64,000 nucleotides of DNA. It comes from Lishizhenia tianjinensis (lineage in GTDB: Bacteria > Bacteroidota > Bacteroidia > Flavobacteriales_D > Crocinitomicaceae). Under the pieces are notes generated by a model. The model made no database searches and had not been told where the DNA came from. It saw only the letters and a program-made list of their open reading frames with translations. A program made the position numbers and the translations under genes. The stretch is from positions 328,537 through 392,536 of the forward strand of contig NZ_FPAS01000002.1 in the NCBI RefSeq assembly GCF_900116425.1, read 5' to 3'. Of the stretch, positions 53,727-62,308 are shown piece after piece. The first letter of the stretch is position 1; each line of letters starts with the position of its first letter.

Positions 53727-54476
53727 TTATTCAAAGGCATATAAAACAGGTCTACTTGGAGAAGCATCATTATCAAAGGGAGCTACTTGTAGGTTGAGAA
53801 GGTATTCACCATCCTCAATGTGATTGTCTACAAATATCATCTCAGTAATAGTGCGCTCATGATTTGGATTTTCTGGTACATTCCAAAATTTATGGTGAAA
53901 GGCCAATTCGCCTCCATCACTTTCCCTGTCAACACTTGGTAAATCCAAAAGGAAGTGTTTAACGCCTAGTTCATCAAAGATTTCGACTATCCTTTCATCT
54001 AAATAAGGAGGATTGGTACTCGAATAATTATAGTGTTTTTTCGCTTCAGTATTGGGAAGTGTTCTTAAAACAACTGCATCCACCGGAGTTGAACCTAAAG
54101 CAGCTTTGACTGCTTCGTATTGTACTATATGATCGGTTTCTTCTCCATTTTGAACCTCTTCAGGTGTAATAGAAATTACTTTGGCGTTGAAGAAGAATTC
54201 TTTTAACCTTTCATTTACAGAATAGATTTCCTTTGTGATATGACCTAAACATTCTGTATGCGTGCCATGGCCGTGTGGGTTGAAAAAGATATCTCTAAAA
54301 TTAACAGCTCCCCCTTGAGCAACTTCACCTACCCATCCGTTTTCCATTACAGGTTCGAAGCGAGGAGGGTTTACATACCAAGCTCTAGGGTTGTTCTCGC
54401 TATTTGTAAGAGTTATAGATATATCATGACCTTTGGAAAGATCAATTGTTTTACCATTTTCAAGGGTAACGCGCAT
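53727..54476 (-). CDS. Cyclase/kynurenine-formamidase-family hydrolase
   Basis: The protein (249 residues) has GHGTHTECLGH (about 71-81), a variant of the metal motif HxGTHxDxPxH of the putative cyclase family (PF04199), with Glu in the usual Asp place. RTLPNTEAKKHYNYSSTNPPYL and DLPSVDRESDGGELAFH add to the active site; HH later in a family-typical position supports metal binding. Members hydrolyse N-formylkynurenine or cyclic amides; the substrate here is not known. Start near 54476; the region upstream is a long 8-mer array. Confidence 0.85.
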   Translation of the reverse strand: MRVTLENGKTIDLSKGHDISITLTNSENNPRAWYVNPPRFEPVMENGWVGEVAQGGAVNFRDIFFNPHGHGTHTECLGHITKEIYSVNERLKEFFFNAKVISITPEEVQNGEETDHIVQYEAVKAALGSTPVDAVVLRTLPNTEAKKHYNYSSTNPPYLDERIVEIFDELGVKHFLLDLPSVDRESDGGELAFHHKFWNVPENPNHERTITEMIFVDNHIEDGEYLLNLQVAPFDNDASPSRPVLYAFE

Positions 54477-54518
54477 GTGTTTTATAGTTTAGGCGGGCAA
54501 GATAGTCAAGATTTGAGA

Positions 54519-54646
54519 ATTCAACAATTCAAGGATTCAATAATTCAATAATTCAAGGATTCAAAGATTCAAAGATTCAAAGATTCAAGGATTCAAGGAT
54601 TCAAGGATTCAAGGATTCAAAGATTCAAGGATTCAAAGATTCAAGG
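54519..54646. repeat. Sixteen tandem ATTCAANN 8-mers
   Basis: From 54519 to 54646 there are sixteen contiguous units, NN being GG, AG, CA or TA. This is the longest array in the window. It lies between two minus-strand genes, 43 bases before the cyclase ATG in plus coordinates, so it may sit in that gene's promoter region. No 9-mers follow here. Confidence 0.95.
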
Positions 54647-54701
54647 ATTGGGCATTTGATGGAGGGAAGTATTGAATAGGGGTTGGAAGTAGGGGATTTC
54701 C

Positions 54702-54736
54702 AAAAAAAATCCCGATGTAACAAATACAACGGGATT
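54702..54736 (-). terminator. Intrinsic terminator of the M48 peptidase gene
   Basis: AATCCCG (54708-54714) pairs with CGGGATT (54730-54736) across 15 bases, and a T-run follows on the minus strand. Confidence 0.8.
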
Positions 54737-54756
54737 TTATAAAAGTGTTATGATGT

Positions 54757-55551
54757 TTAAGGCAAAGTGCTTAACATGCGTTTGTATTCTGTTTCGTACG
54801 TTTTTTCACCGCTACAACCTAAAGTAGTTTTAGTATTGTAGAAATCTTCTATACGATTCGTAGGTGATGGGTGAGTACTCAAGAATTCAGGTGTACCTCC
54901 AGCCCCTTCAGCTTGCAATTTCTCAAAGAAAGAAGCTCCTCCAGCGGCATTGTAGTCTGTTGGACATAGGTATTTTACTGAGGCTTCGTCTGCTTCCGTT
55001 TCGTGAGAACGAGAGAATTTTAACCCAATTAAACCTGCTGTTACTTGTTTGATGGCTTGTCTGTCACCAGCAATTACATTAAGTAAGAAATCAATACCAT
55101 GTAATTTGGTCATTTGTCGTGTAGAGTGACGTAAATCGGCATGTCCAATTTCATGTCCCATAACTCCTGCCAATTGATCTTCAGAATCTAAATACTTCAT
55201 CAATCCCGTGTAAACGTAGATGTAACCACCCGGTGTACAAAAGGCATTTAAAGTATTGTCATCATGAATGATGCGCAATCTCCAACCAAACTCATTTTTA
55301 TGTGTTACAGCTCCAGAGTTTAAAATTTTATCTCTCATTTTGTAGAGGTACTGATAAGGTTTTGGATTAGAAGCACTGTCTAAAACAGGGTATTCGGCAG
55401 GGTTTCCATCTATTTCTGCGGCTACTTGTGCGCCTAATTCTTTGTCTTGGTCTACCGTGAATAAGTTAATTCCTCCTCCACTCGTTCCACAAGCAGATAG
55501 GGTTAAGGCCACTGTTGAAATGGCTATCGTATTTTTTAAGAAACGCTTCAT
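54757..55551 (-). CDS. M48-family metallopeptidase, lipoprotein
   Basis: The protein (264 residues) has a lipobox LSAC (Cys21) and GTSGGG. MGHEIGHADLRHSTRQM (about 135-151) has the zinc HExxH, with E later in SRSHETEADEASVKYL as the third ligand. It belongs to the LoiP/YcaL/BepA-type periplasmic proteases that survey outer-membrane proteins. It is shorter than BepA (no TPR). Its ATG is 11 bases after the next upstream gene's stop, so rpoN, the PAP2-like gene and this one may share a transcript. Confidence 0.92.
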   Translation of the reverse strand: MKRFLKNTIAISTVALTLSACGTSGGGINLFTVDQDKELGAQVAAEIDGNPAEYPVLDSASNPKPYQYLYKMRDKILNSGAVTHKNEFGWRLRIIHDDNTLNAFCTPGGYIYVYTGLMKYLDSEDQLAGVMGHEIGHADLRHSTRQMTKLHGIDFLLNVIAGDRQAIKQVTAGLIGLKFSRSHETEADEASVKYLCPTDYNAAGGASFFEKLQAEGAGGTPEFLSTHPSPTNRIEDFYNTKTTLGCSGEKTYETEYKRMLSTLP

Positions 55552-55562
55552 AGTTGAATATT

Positions 55563-56213
55563 TTATACTTGTGAATATATAAAAATAGTAAGTAGCTGTA
55601 CAAAAAATCCTAGTCCATATCCTAGTCCAATTTGTTTTAGTGTGTGTTTGTTGAGTATTAGTCGTGATGTAGTTGTTATTATTCCCATAAGGATAACCAA
55701 GTAAACAACATTCATCTCAAAATAAGACTGAGTTTGGAAGTAGGCAATGATAAAACCTAAGAGCGAACCGACTCCCATAGCGTGTAAGCTGATTTTTGTC
55801 CATCGGGTAATCACCAAGCACATTACAGCACTTAAAAAGCCACCAAAGCTCGTGGCGATCAGTACCTCGGGAATGTTGCCTTGTTGTTGATACATCAAAA
55901 ACCCGAACATCAGAAAGAAGTAGAAGGCCGTAATGGCAATGGGGTACTTTCTCTCTTCCTTGTTTTCTAATCCCAATGAACTCACCGTTTTGTTTAAGCG
56001 AAGCATTAAAAGTGAGAGTCCGGGAGCAAGTATGGTAAAAATTGAAAACAGGCTTAAGAAGCTTGTTTTAAACTCGGGGTTTAAATAGAAAAGTGAATAG
56101 CGCGCGTAAAAGTTTTCTGGAATGCTCGGTATGTAAAGCGTGAGCAACAATCCATACAAAGGCATGAATAGCGGAAGGAAAACTATGGAGGCTACTTTGG
56201 CTAAAAAATTCAC
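55563..56213 (-). CDS. PAP2-like integral membrane protein
   Basis: This 216-residue protein has about six membrane helices. KISLHAMGVGSLLGF and TTSRLILNKHTLKQIGLGYGLG resemble the second and third PAP2 phosphatase motifs (SxxH, SRxxxxxHxxxD), but the last Asp is not seen and the first motif is unclear. So it may be a degenerate or lipid-binding relative. Its ATG overlaps the last base of rpoN. No direct evidence for its role. Confidence 0.65.
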   Translation of the reverse strand: MNFLAKVASIVFLPLFMPLYGLLLTLYIPSIPENFYARYSLFYLNPEFKTSFLSLFSIFTILAPGLSLLMLRLNKTVSSLGLENKEERKYPIAITAFYFFLMFGFLMYQQQGNIPEVLIATSFGGFLSAVMCLVITRWTKISLHAMGVGSLLGFIIAYFQTQSYFEMNVVYLVILMGIITTTSRLILNKHTLKQIGLGYGLGFFVQLLTIFIYSQV

Positions 56214-57661
56214 TAGAGTTCTTTTCTTAAACGTGCAACAGGAATGTTTAATTGCTCTCTGTATTTAGCAACGGTTCTTCGTGCGATATTGTATCCCTTT
56301 TCCTTGAGGAGTTTTGCCAGCTTTTCATCCGTAAGTGGTTTGCGCTTTTCTTCGTTTTTAACTGCGTCAGATAAAATACTTTTCACCTCTCTTGTCGATA
56401 CCTCTTCACCTGAATCTGTAGACAAACTTTCTGAGAAGAAGTATTTTAACAACTTCACACCGTAAGGCGTTTGAACGTATTTAGAGTTGGCAACTCTTGA
56501 TATTGTTGATATATCTAGGTTCACAATTTCTGCAATGTCTTTCAATATCATAGGTTTTAACTCCGTTTCATCACCGGTTAAAAAGTATTGATATTGGTAA
56601 TTCATGATGGCGTGCATCGTAGAATAAAGGGTGTTTTGTCTTTGCTTAATCGCATCGATAAACCACTTGGCAGAATCTAATTTTTGCTTTACAAAGGTAA
56701 CGGCTTCCTTGTCTGATTTTGTAAGTTTAGCTCCTTCCGAAATGTTGCGCAACATTTTCTCATAGCTTCTGCTTACTTTTAAATCGGGAGCATTTCTTCC
56801 GTGTAAAGCCAATTCCAATTTCCCATCCAATTCTGTAATGATGAAATCGGGGGTAACTTGTTCTAAAGATTTAGAGGAGCTTTTTAAAGAACCTCCTGGC
56901 TTGGGGTTCAGACGAATGATTTCATCTATTGCTGCCTTCAAGTCATCATCACTGATTTCTAATTTCTTTAGAATTTTGTTGTAGTGCTTTTTGGTGAACT
57001 CTTCGAAATGATCTTCCAAGATTTTCTTGGCTGTGTACCGCGTAATATCACCATTTTGACGTCTGTTGATTTGTAGCAACAAACATTCTTGTAAATTTCT
57101 GGCACCTACACCTGCTGGGTCTAAATCTTGAATAATTTCCAAAAGCTTCTCCAACTCTTCTTCAGTTGTCATGATATTTTGAGAAAAGGCCAAGTCATCA
57201 ACAATAGCCTCTAGGTCTCTTTCTAAATATCCTGCATCATCCAAATTTCCAATTAAAGTTTCGGCGATCATGTAGTCGTCTTCACTTAAATCACGAAGGT
57301 GTAATTGTTCTTTGAGTCGCTCTTGGAAGGAAGACCCAGAAGACAAGGGAATAGATGTTTCATCGTCATCTTTTCCCTTGTTTGAAGTTTTCGTTTTGTA
57401 CGCGGGCTCATCATCTGAGATGTAGTCGTTAATGTCGAAGTCATTGTCGTCACCACCCTCGTCAAAATCTGTATCTTGTTCGTTAGAAAAATCGTCTTCT
57501 ACTTCGTCTTTACCTTCTTCCAACGCTGGATTTTCCTCAATTTCTTGCTTAATTCTTGCGTCAAGTTCCATAGTGGGAACTTGCAACAATTTCATCAATT
57601 GAATTTGCTGCGGCGATAAACGCTGTTCAAGCTTTTGTGATAAGGATTGTTTTAATGCCAT
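56213..57661 (-). CDS. rpoN: RNA polymerase sigma-54 factor
   Basis: RpoN (482 residues): region I (QSLSQKLEQRLSPQQIQLMKLLQVPTMEL-type, glutamine-rich) binds activator; an acidic region II (about 50-100) follows; the core-binding domain (about 110-300) and HTH domain lie beyond; the RpoN box ARRTVAKYRE is near residue 463. It directs polymerase to -24/-12 promoters and needs an AAA+ activator such as the response regulator at 3.7 kb. It is followed immediately by the PAP2-like gene. Confidence 0.96.
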   Translation of the reverse strand: MALKQSLSQKLEQRLSPQQIQLMKLLQVPTMELDARIKQEIEENPALEEGKDEVEDDFSNEQDTDFDEGGDDNDFDINDYISDDEPAYKTKTSNKGKDDDETSIPLSSGSSFQERLKEQLHLRDLSEDDYMIAETLIGNLDDAGYLERDLEAIVDDLAFSQNIMTTEEELEKLLEIIQDLDPAGVGARNLQECLLLQINRRQNGDITRYTAKKILEDHFEEFTKKHYNKILKKLEISDDDLKAAIDEIIRLNPKPGGSLKSSSKSLEQVTPDFIITELDGKLELALHGRNAPDLKVSRSYEKMLRNISEGAKLTKSDKEAVTFVKQKLDSAKWFIDAIKQRQNTLYSTMHAIMNYQYQYFLTGDETELKPMILKDIAEIVNLDISTISRVANSKYVQTPYGVKLLKYFFSESLSTDSGEEVSTREVKSILSDAVKNEEKRKPLTDEKLAKLLKEKGYNIARRTVAKYREQLNIPVARLRKEL

Positions 57662-57722
57662 GCGCTAAAATATTCTGAAGTAAAATTTACGTTTTTTCTT
57701 CGAAATAATTCTTGTTTCTCTA

Positions 57723-59174
57723 CTAAAATTCTGCGTTTTGCGGAGTTCTTGGGAAAGGAATTACGTCTCTGATGTTGCTCATACCTGTTACGAACATCAC
57801 CATCCTCTCAAATCCTAGGCCAAAACCTGCGTGTGGAACCGTTCCAAATTTTCTCGTATCTAAGTACCACCAAACGTGCTCTTCAGGTATGTTGAAATCA
57901 GCACATTTTTGCTTTAATACATCCAATCTTTCTTCACGTTGAGATCCACCTACGATTTCACCAATTCCTGGGAACAACACGTCCATAGCAGCAACCGTTT
58001 GTTTTCCTTCTTCACATCCGTCGTTGTTACGCATGTAGAAGGCTTTGAAATATGCAGGGTAATCTGTAATGATTACTGGCTTTTTAAATTCTTTCTCCAC
58101 TAAGAAACGCTCGTGCTCTGATTGTAAATCAGTTCCCCATTCCACCTCGTACTTGAATTTCTTCTTTTTGTAGGGCTTAGAATTGCGTAAAATCTCTATG
58201 GCTCTTGTATATGTGATGCGCTCGAAATCGTTGTTGGCAACAAATTCTAAACGCTCTTTTAATCCTAGTTCATTTCTTTCTGCAGCAGGTTTTGCTTTGT
58301 CAGCTTCCGCCTCACGTTTTGCTAAGAAATCTAAATCGTCTGCACAGTTCGTTAACACGTAGTTACAAATGTGCTTTAAGAAGTCTTCTGTAAGGTCCAT
58401 GTTGTCGTTCAAATCATTAAACGCAACCTCTGGTTCTACCATCCAGAATTCTGCTAAGTGACGAGAGGTATTAGAGTTTTCTGCTCTAAAGGTTGGTCCG
58501 AAAGTATAGACTTGACCTAAAGCGGTAGCTCCTAATTCTGCTTCTAACTGACCAGATACTGTTAAGTTTACTGGTTTTCCAAAGAAATCTTCTGTGTAAT
58601 CAACCTCACCTGCTTCATTTACAGGAGCATTGTTCGGTTCGAAAGTTGTCACCTTAAACATCTCACCTGCACCTTCGGCATCTGATCCTGTGATGATAGG
58701 AGTATGTAAATAGTAAAATCCTTCGTTATTGAAATATTGGTGAATGGCAAAAGAAACCGCATGACGGATTCTGAATACTGCACCAAAAGTGTTGGTTCTA
58801 AAACGTAAGTGCGCTTGCTCTCTTAAGAATTCTAAAGAGTGCTTTTTAGGTTGCATTACTGTTTTTTGAACTTCATCTGGGTTCGCTTCTCCTAAAACTT
58901 CTACTTCTTTTACTTGAATTTCAACGGCTTGTCCAGCTCCTTGAGATTCTACCAAAGTACCTGTAATCGCTACAGAAGCACCTGTAGTTACACGCTTTAA
59001 GATGGCTTCGTCGAAATTTTCGAAATCTACAACAGCTTGAATATTATTGATTGTTGATCCATCATTCACTTGGATAAAGCGATTACTTCTAAATGCTCTT
59101 ACCCATCCCTTGATCAATACCTCAGCGTTCACCTCTGGAGCGCTCAACAATGTTGCGATTTTCGTACGTTTCAT
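57723..59174 (-). CDS. asnS: Asparaginyl-tRNA synthetase
   Basis: AsnS, 483 residues from the ATG at 59174; the open frame runs 58 codons further but that part is repeat and promoter DNA, and the family normally starts at MKRTKIA. An OB-fold anticodon domain (about 15-110) precedes the class II core with [21 protein letters not shown] (motif 2) and [15 protein letters not shown] (motif 3). It charges tRNA-Asn directly. Promoter at 59197-59225. Confidence 0.96.
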   Translation of the reverse strand: MKRTKIATLLSAPEVNAEVLIKGWVRAFRSNRFIQVNDGSTINNIQAVVDFENFDEAILKRVTTGASVAITGTLVESQGAGQAVEIQVKEVEVLGEANPDEVQKTVMQPKKHSLEFLREQAHLRFRTNTFGAVFRIRHAVSFAIHQYFNNEGFYYLHTPIITGSDAEGAGEMFKVTTFEPNNAPVNEAGEVDYTEDFFGKPVNLTVSGQLEAELGATALGQVYTFGPTFRAENSNTSRHLAEFWMVEPEVAFNDLNDNMDLTEDFLKHICNYVLTNCADDLDFLAKREAEADKAKPAAERNELGLKERLEFVANNDFERITYTRAIEILRNSKPYKKKKFKYEVEWGTDLQSEHERFLVEKEFKKPVIITDYPAYFKAFYMRNNDGCEEGKQTVAAMDVLFPGIGEIVGGSQREERLDVLKQKCADFNIPEEHVWWYLDTRKFGTVPHAGFGLGFERMVMFVTGMSNIRDVIPFPRTPQNAEF

Positions 59175-59196
59175 TCTTCTTGTAATTATAGAAAGA

Positions 59197-59225
59197 CAAA
59201 AATAAAAAGTATAGCGATATGGCAA
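59197..59225 (-). promoter_or_regulatory. Promoter for asnS
   Basis: TTG (minus; plus 59223-59225), 18 bases and TATTTTTG (59204-59197) precede the ATG by about 22 bases. Confidence 0.5.
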
Positions 59226-59235
59226 CGAAAAATCA

Positions 59236-59346
59236 GTATTGAGTTTGAGTATGGAGTATTGAGTGTATGGCGCGATGCAATCGCGCATTAGCTGATAATT
59301 TTGAGAGTGAGTGAGGAGTACCGCGTTTAAGGCGCGATACAACGGC
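59236..59346. repeat. Palindrome GCGCGAT-GCA-ATCGCGC and related copy
   Basis: A GTATTGAGTTTGAGTATGGAG module (from 59236) leads to a perfect palindrome (59270-59286) and, 60 bases on, to a degenerate copy (GGCGCGATACAACGGCATATAAGC). The GAGTATGGAGTATTGAG part matches modules near 11.86 and 23.7 kb. The island lies just upstream of asnS on the other side of the promoter. Confidence 0.85.
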
Positions 59347-59357
59347 ATATAAGCTAG

Positions 59358-60227
59358 TTAAAGTGGTGCTATCCATTGAATCAAGGGATATGGAATGATG
59401 ACGACACCATCATGAAGTATTAATAGTGAAATTCCAAGTTGTAATGATTTTTGATTCAAGAGCTTATGACGAAGACCAATATAAAGGGAAGTGAATCCAT
59501 AATTTTCGTCCGTAATGGCATCTTTATATCCCTCAGGATCATTTTGGTAATAGGTTCCCGTGTAAAAGCTTGAATCTATAACTTCTTTTCTAGGTGGAAA
59601 GATATAAGAGTCAAAAACTACATTTGTATTGTTGAATAGTTTAATGCTTCCGGATACAGAAATTGAAGGACCAGTTTCTTTTTGTTCTGAATTGTCAAAA
59701 ATATCGAATTTGTAATATATTGTATAGCCTCCAGTGATGGATAAGTTATTAGAATGATCACCTAAAGTTAGGGTAGCGAAAGGCAATATGCCTTTCGTTT
59801 TTGGTCTAAAGTAAGTGCCCGTACCTGCGGTTGTGCCTATGGCCAGGTGTGTTTTTACATTCAGTTGCCAAGATTTTTGAAGGTTAATTAGGGCGGGAAA
59901 TGCTAACCATGAAGTTGTGATACCTATTTGGAACTGTCTTCCGAGTCCAATTTGTATATCTGGACCTAAAATATTCAAGCTCGCAAAGTGAGCTCCTCTT
60001 TCAAAGGGAAGGGCATTGGAAGTGAAGAAATAACGTCTTGAGAATTCGGTGGAATCGAAAGAATATAGATTTGTGTGTTTTTGATTCCTGGGTGGATTTG
60101 AATAGCGTTTTGCGTACATAGCCGAAATGTTGGTATGTAATTTCCCCACAGGCTTCGTTGTTATATACGATTGTGTAAAACCATTAATCCAAAAGAGGCA
60201 TACTAGACTTAAAATAAAGAATTTCAT
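59358..60227 (-). CDS. Outer-membrane protein candidate
   Basis: This 289-residue protein has a signal peptide (1-18, NGFTQS). The rest alternates beta strands with aromatic residues (FQIGITTSWLAFPAL, THLAIGTTAGTGTYF, NNLSITGGYTIYYKFD, YGFTSLYIGLRHKLL), as in outer-membrane barrels. It ends QWIAPL, without the usual aromatic C-terminus. No family recognised. It is in a gap of low conservation beside repeats; monocistronic. Confidence 0.65.
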   Translation of the reverse strand: MKFFILSLVCLFWINGFTQSYITTKPVGKLHTNISAMYAKRYSNPPRNQKHTNLYSFDSTEFSRRYFFTSNALPFERGAHFASLNILGPDIQIGLGRQFQIGITTSWLAFPALINLQKSWQLNVKTHLAIGTTAGTGTYFRPKTKGILPFATLTLGDHSNNLSITGGYTIYYKFDIFDNSEQKETGPSISVSGSIKLFNNTNVVFDSYIFPPRKEVIDSSFYTGTYYQNDPEGYKDAITDENYGFTSLYIGLRHKLLNQKSLQLGISLLILHDGVVIIPYPLIQWIAPL

Positions 60228-60286
60228 AAGATGTTGATTTTAGAGCAAAAAATGTTTGGTAGTAGCAATTAGGAGTTGATCTTGTT

Positions 60287-61090
60287 TTAATCCATGAGCA
60301 TTATTTTTTTTCTATTCACTTTTAAAACATAGAGATAGAGTTTGGGTGATAACCTGTAGGTGTAGTAAATGAGTTTACCTTGTAGCGACGAAAAGGCTCT
60401 GAATTTTCTCATTTCTAATTGCTTTATAATTTGTGAAGCCGTGATCGTTAGGGGTAGTGCTTTTACATTTTCACGTTTTTTTAATACAGAAGTTTTACCA
60501 TCAGGTTTGATTATTTGTTTTTGACTGTCATTTTCTGTAAAACCGGGGTAATTTACACCAATGAATACCCCTTTATCCACTAATTCATTTTTAATACTTT
60601 CTGCCAAGGTGATAATCATACTTTTAGTACCGGAATAGGCAAAGTAACTTGGTAAGCCGGCGATGCCTGCTAAGGAGGAAATAAATAGGATTCCTCCTTT
60701 TTGCTCAATAATATCGGCAAGCAAAGCATGGGTTGGGTAGAGACTTCCTTTTATATTGATATCAATAACGCTGTCAATAACAGTCTTGCTTGAATCTAAC
60801 AGATTTCCTTTGCTCGCCACACCAGCATTGTTGATTAAATAGTCTATCCGTCCAAATTTTTTGATGACTTCTGAGCGTAGAGATTTACAAAACACGTAAT
60901 CGGTAACATCTCCCGTTACTCCAAAGGCTATTCCTCCTTGGTCTGAAATGTTTTTTACAGCGGCTTTAACCTTTTGTTCTCTTCGTGAATTGATAACAAC
61001 CTTGGCACCTCGATGGGTTAACATTTCAGCCGTTTTATATCCTATGCCTTGGGTAGACCCTGTTATAACTATGACTTTATTTCTGAACAT
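60287..61090 (-). CDS. Short-chain dehydrogenase/reductase
   Basis: The protein (267 residues) has VIVITGSTQGIGYKTAE (TGxxxGIG cofactor motif), NNAGVASKGNL (NNAG), ISSLAGIAGLPSYFAYSGTKSM (S..Y-x-x-x-K catalytic triad) and a C-terminal basic tail (VLKVNRKKIMLMD) that could sit at a membrane. It reduces or oxidises a small hydrophobic alcohol/ketone. It is coupled to the extended SDR gene upstream (5 bases apart), which suggests one pathway. Substrate unknown. Confidence 0.9.
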   Translation of the reverse strand: MFRNKVIVITGSTQGIGYKTAEMLTHRGAKVVINSRREQKVKAAVKNISDQGGIAFGVTGDVTDYVFCKSLRSEVIKKFGRIDYLINNAGVASKGNLLDSSKTVIDSVIDINIKGSLYPTHALLADIIEQKGGILFISSLAGIAGLPSYFAYSGTKSMIITLAESIKNELVDKGVFIGVNYPGFTENDSQKQIIKPDGKTSVLKKRENVKALPLTITASQIIKQLEMRKFRAFSSLQGKLIYYTYRLSPKLYLYVLKVNRKKIMLMD

Positions 61091-61095
61091 GATAT

Positions 61096-62085
61096 TTAGC
61101 TTATATATCCGTTAAGGATGAACCATTCATAACTTTCGCGTATAGCAATGTTTAAAGGCGTGTTAGGCATGTTAAGTTCTCTGCGTGCTTTTTCTCCTGA
61201 GTAAATATGATTTTCGCAACTGAGAAGAGCTAATTCCTTCGTGATTGTAGGTGTTTTACGTGTTGCCTTGCAAATCAAGGAACAAATTCTACCGTATATT
61301 TTTACAATGTTGTCGGGCAGTTTAAAGTGAGGGGGCGTTACCTTTAATTCTTCGGCCATTAATTTAAATGCGTCGGCATAATTTAAGTTGTGATTACCAA
61401 GTATGTAACATTCGCCAATTCTCCCCAGGGTAATAGCGTTAACTATGGCTTGAGAAGCATCTTTTACAGAAATGTATGTTTTGGAACCACCGGTGTATCC
61501 AGGTAGTTTTTGATTGTATAGGGCAATAATCATTGCTCCAGAACTCGGTTTGGCGTCATACGCTCCCAACATGAAGGTTGGGTTTACGACAAGTGCAGGA
61601 AGTTTATGTGTTTTTACGGCATTTAGCACAAGGTCTTGTGCCGCCTTTTTAGAATCCATATAATCTAATCCATATTTCCAACCTGTGTAGGGGTTTATCT
61701 CTGTTCCTGGATTTTTGAAAGTACCAGGGCAGAAGGAGTTGGCACTTCCTACATGTATAAATCGTTTGATTTTATGTTTTAAACTAGCTTCTATAACATT
61801 TTTGGTACCCTTTACATTGACTTCAATTATAGAGGAGCTCTTGGCGGGTATAACCATGGTAGAGGCAGCAGCGTGTATTACAACTTCTTTTCCAGTGATT
61901 GCACTGTCAAGGCTATTTAGGTCGAGGATGTTTCCGTAGATGATTTCTATGTTTAAATCCTTAATAGTTGGAGATAAGGAACCTGTATCTAAGAGCAAAA
62001 CAGAAACTTCATGATCTGCTTTTAACAACATTCGGAGGAGGTTACTACCTAGTAAACCGTCTCCACCTGTAACTAACACTTTCAT
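61096..62085 (-). CDS. NAD-dependent epimerase/dehydratase, extended SDR
   Basis: The protein (329 residues) begins VLVTGGDGLLGSNLLRMLL (cofactor loop GxxGxxG) and continues with HAAASTMV, HVGSANSF, and YMDSKKAAQDL (catalytic Tyr-x-x-x-Lys). VVNPTFMLGAYDAKPSSG follows. It resembles dihydroflavonol-reductase/3-beta-hydroxysteroid-type enzymes more than sugar epimerases. Five bases from the SDR gene, with a shared promoter probably between 62086 and 62308, where I see no clear signal. Confidence 0.88.
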   Translation of the reverse strand: MKVLVTGGDGLLGSNLLRMLLKADHEVSVLLLDTGSLSPTIKDLNIEIIYGNILDLNSLDSAITGKEVVIHAAASTMVIPAKSSSIIEVNVKGTKNVIEASLKHKIKRFIHVGSANSFCPGTFKNPGTEINPYTGWKYGLDYMDSKKAAQDLVLNAVKTHKLPALVVNPTFMLGAYDAKPSSGAMIIALYNQKLPGYTGGSKTYISVKDASQAIVNAITLGRIGECYILGNHNLNYADAFKLMAEELKVTPPHFKLPDNIVKIYGRICSLICKATRKTPTITKELALLSCENHIYSGEKARRELNMPNTPLNIAIRESYEWFILNGYIS

Positions 62086-62308
62086 AACTTTGTTTATTGG
62101 TATACTGCAAAGTTATGTTGAGGTTGAGCTAGAGGAAAACGGGTTTTAGCCAGTGCTGTTGAGGGATTTGCGATTATCACAAATCTATTTTGATTCTATA
62201 TAAACTGAGGAGGGGATTGGGGGTTTTCGTAGAAAATAATTTCGAAAAATGTTCTTTTGCGAATTTTCTAGTAAATGATTTAGGTGATTAGGGAAGTTTT
62301 CAAAAAAG

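Noticed and set aside
59175-59348. N-terminal extension of asnS
   Set aside because: The frame is open but covers promoter and palindrome DNA; the family starts at the ATG at 59174.
3441-62160. Shared TTAGCCAGTG at about 3444 and 62146
   Set aside because: It is a ten-base match without matching flanks, expected by chance at this scale.
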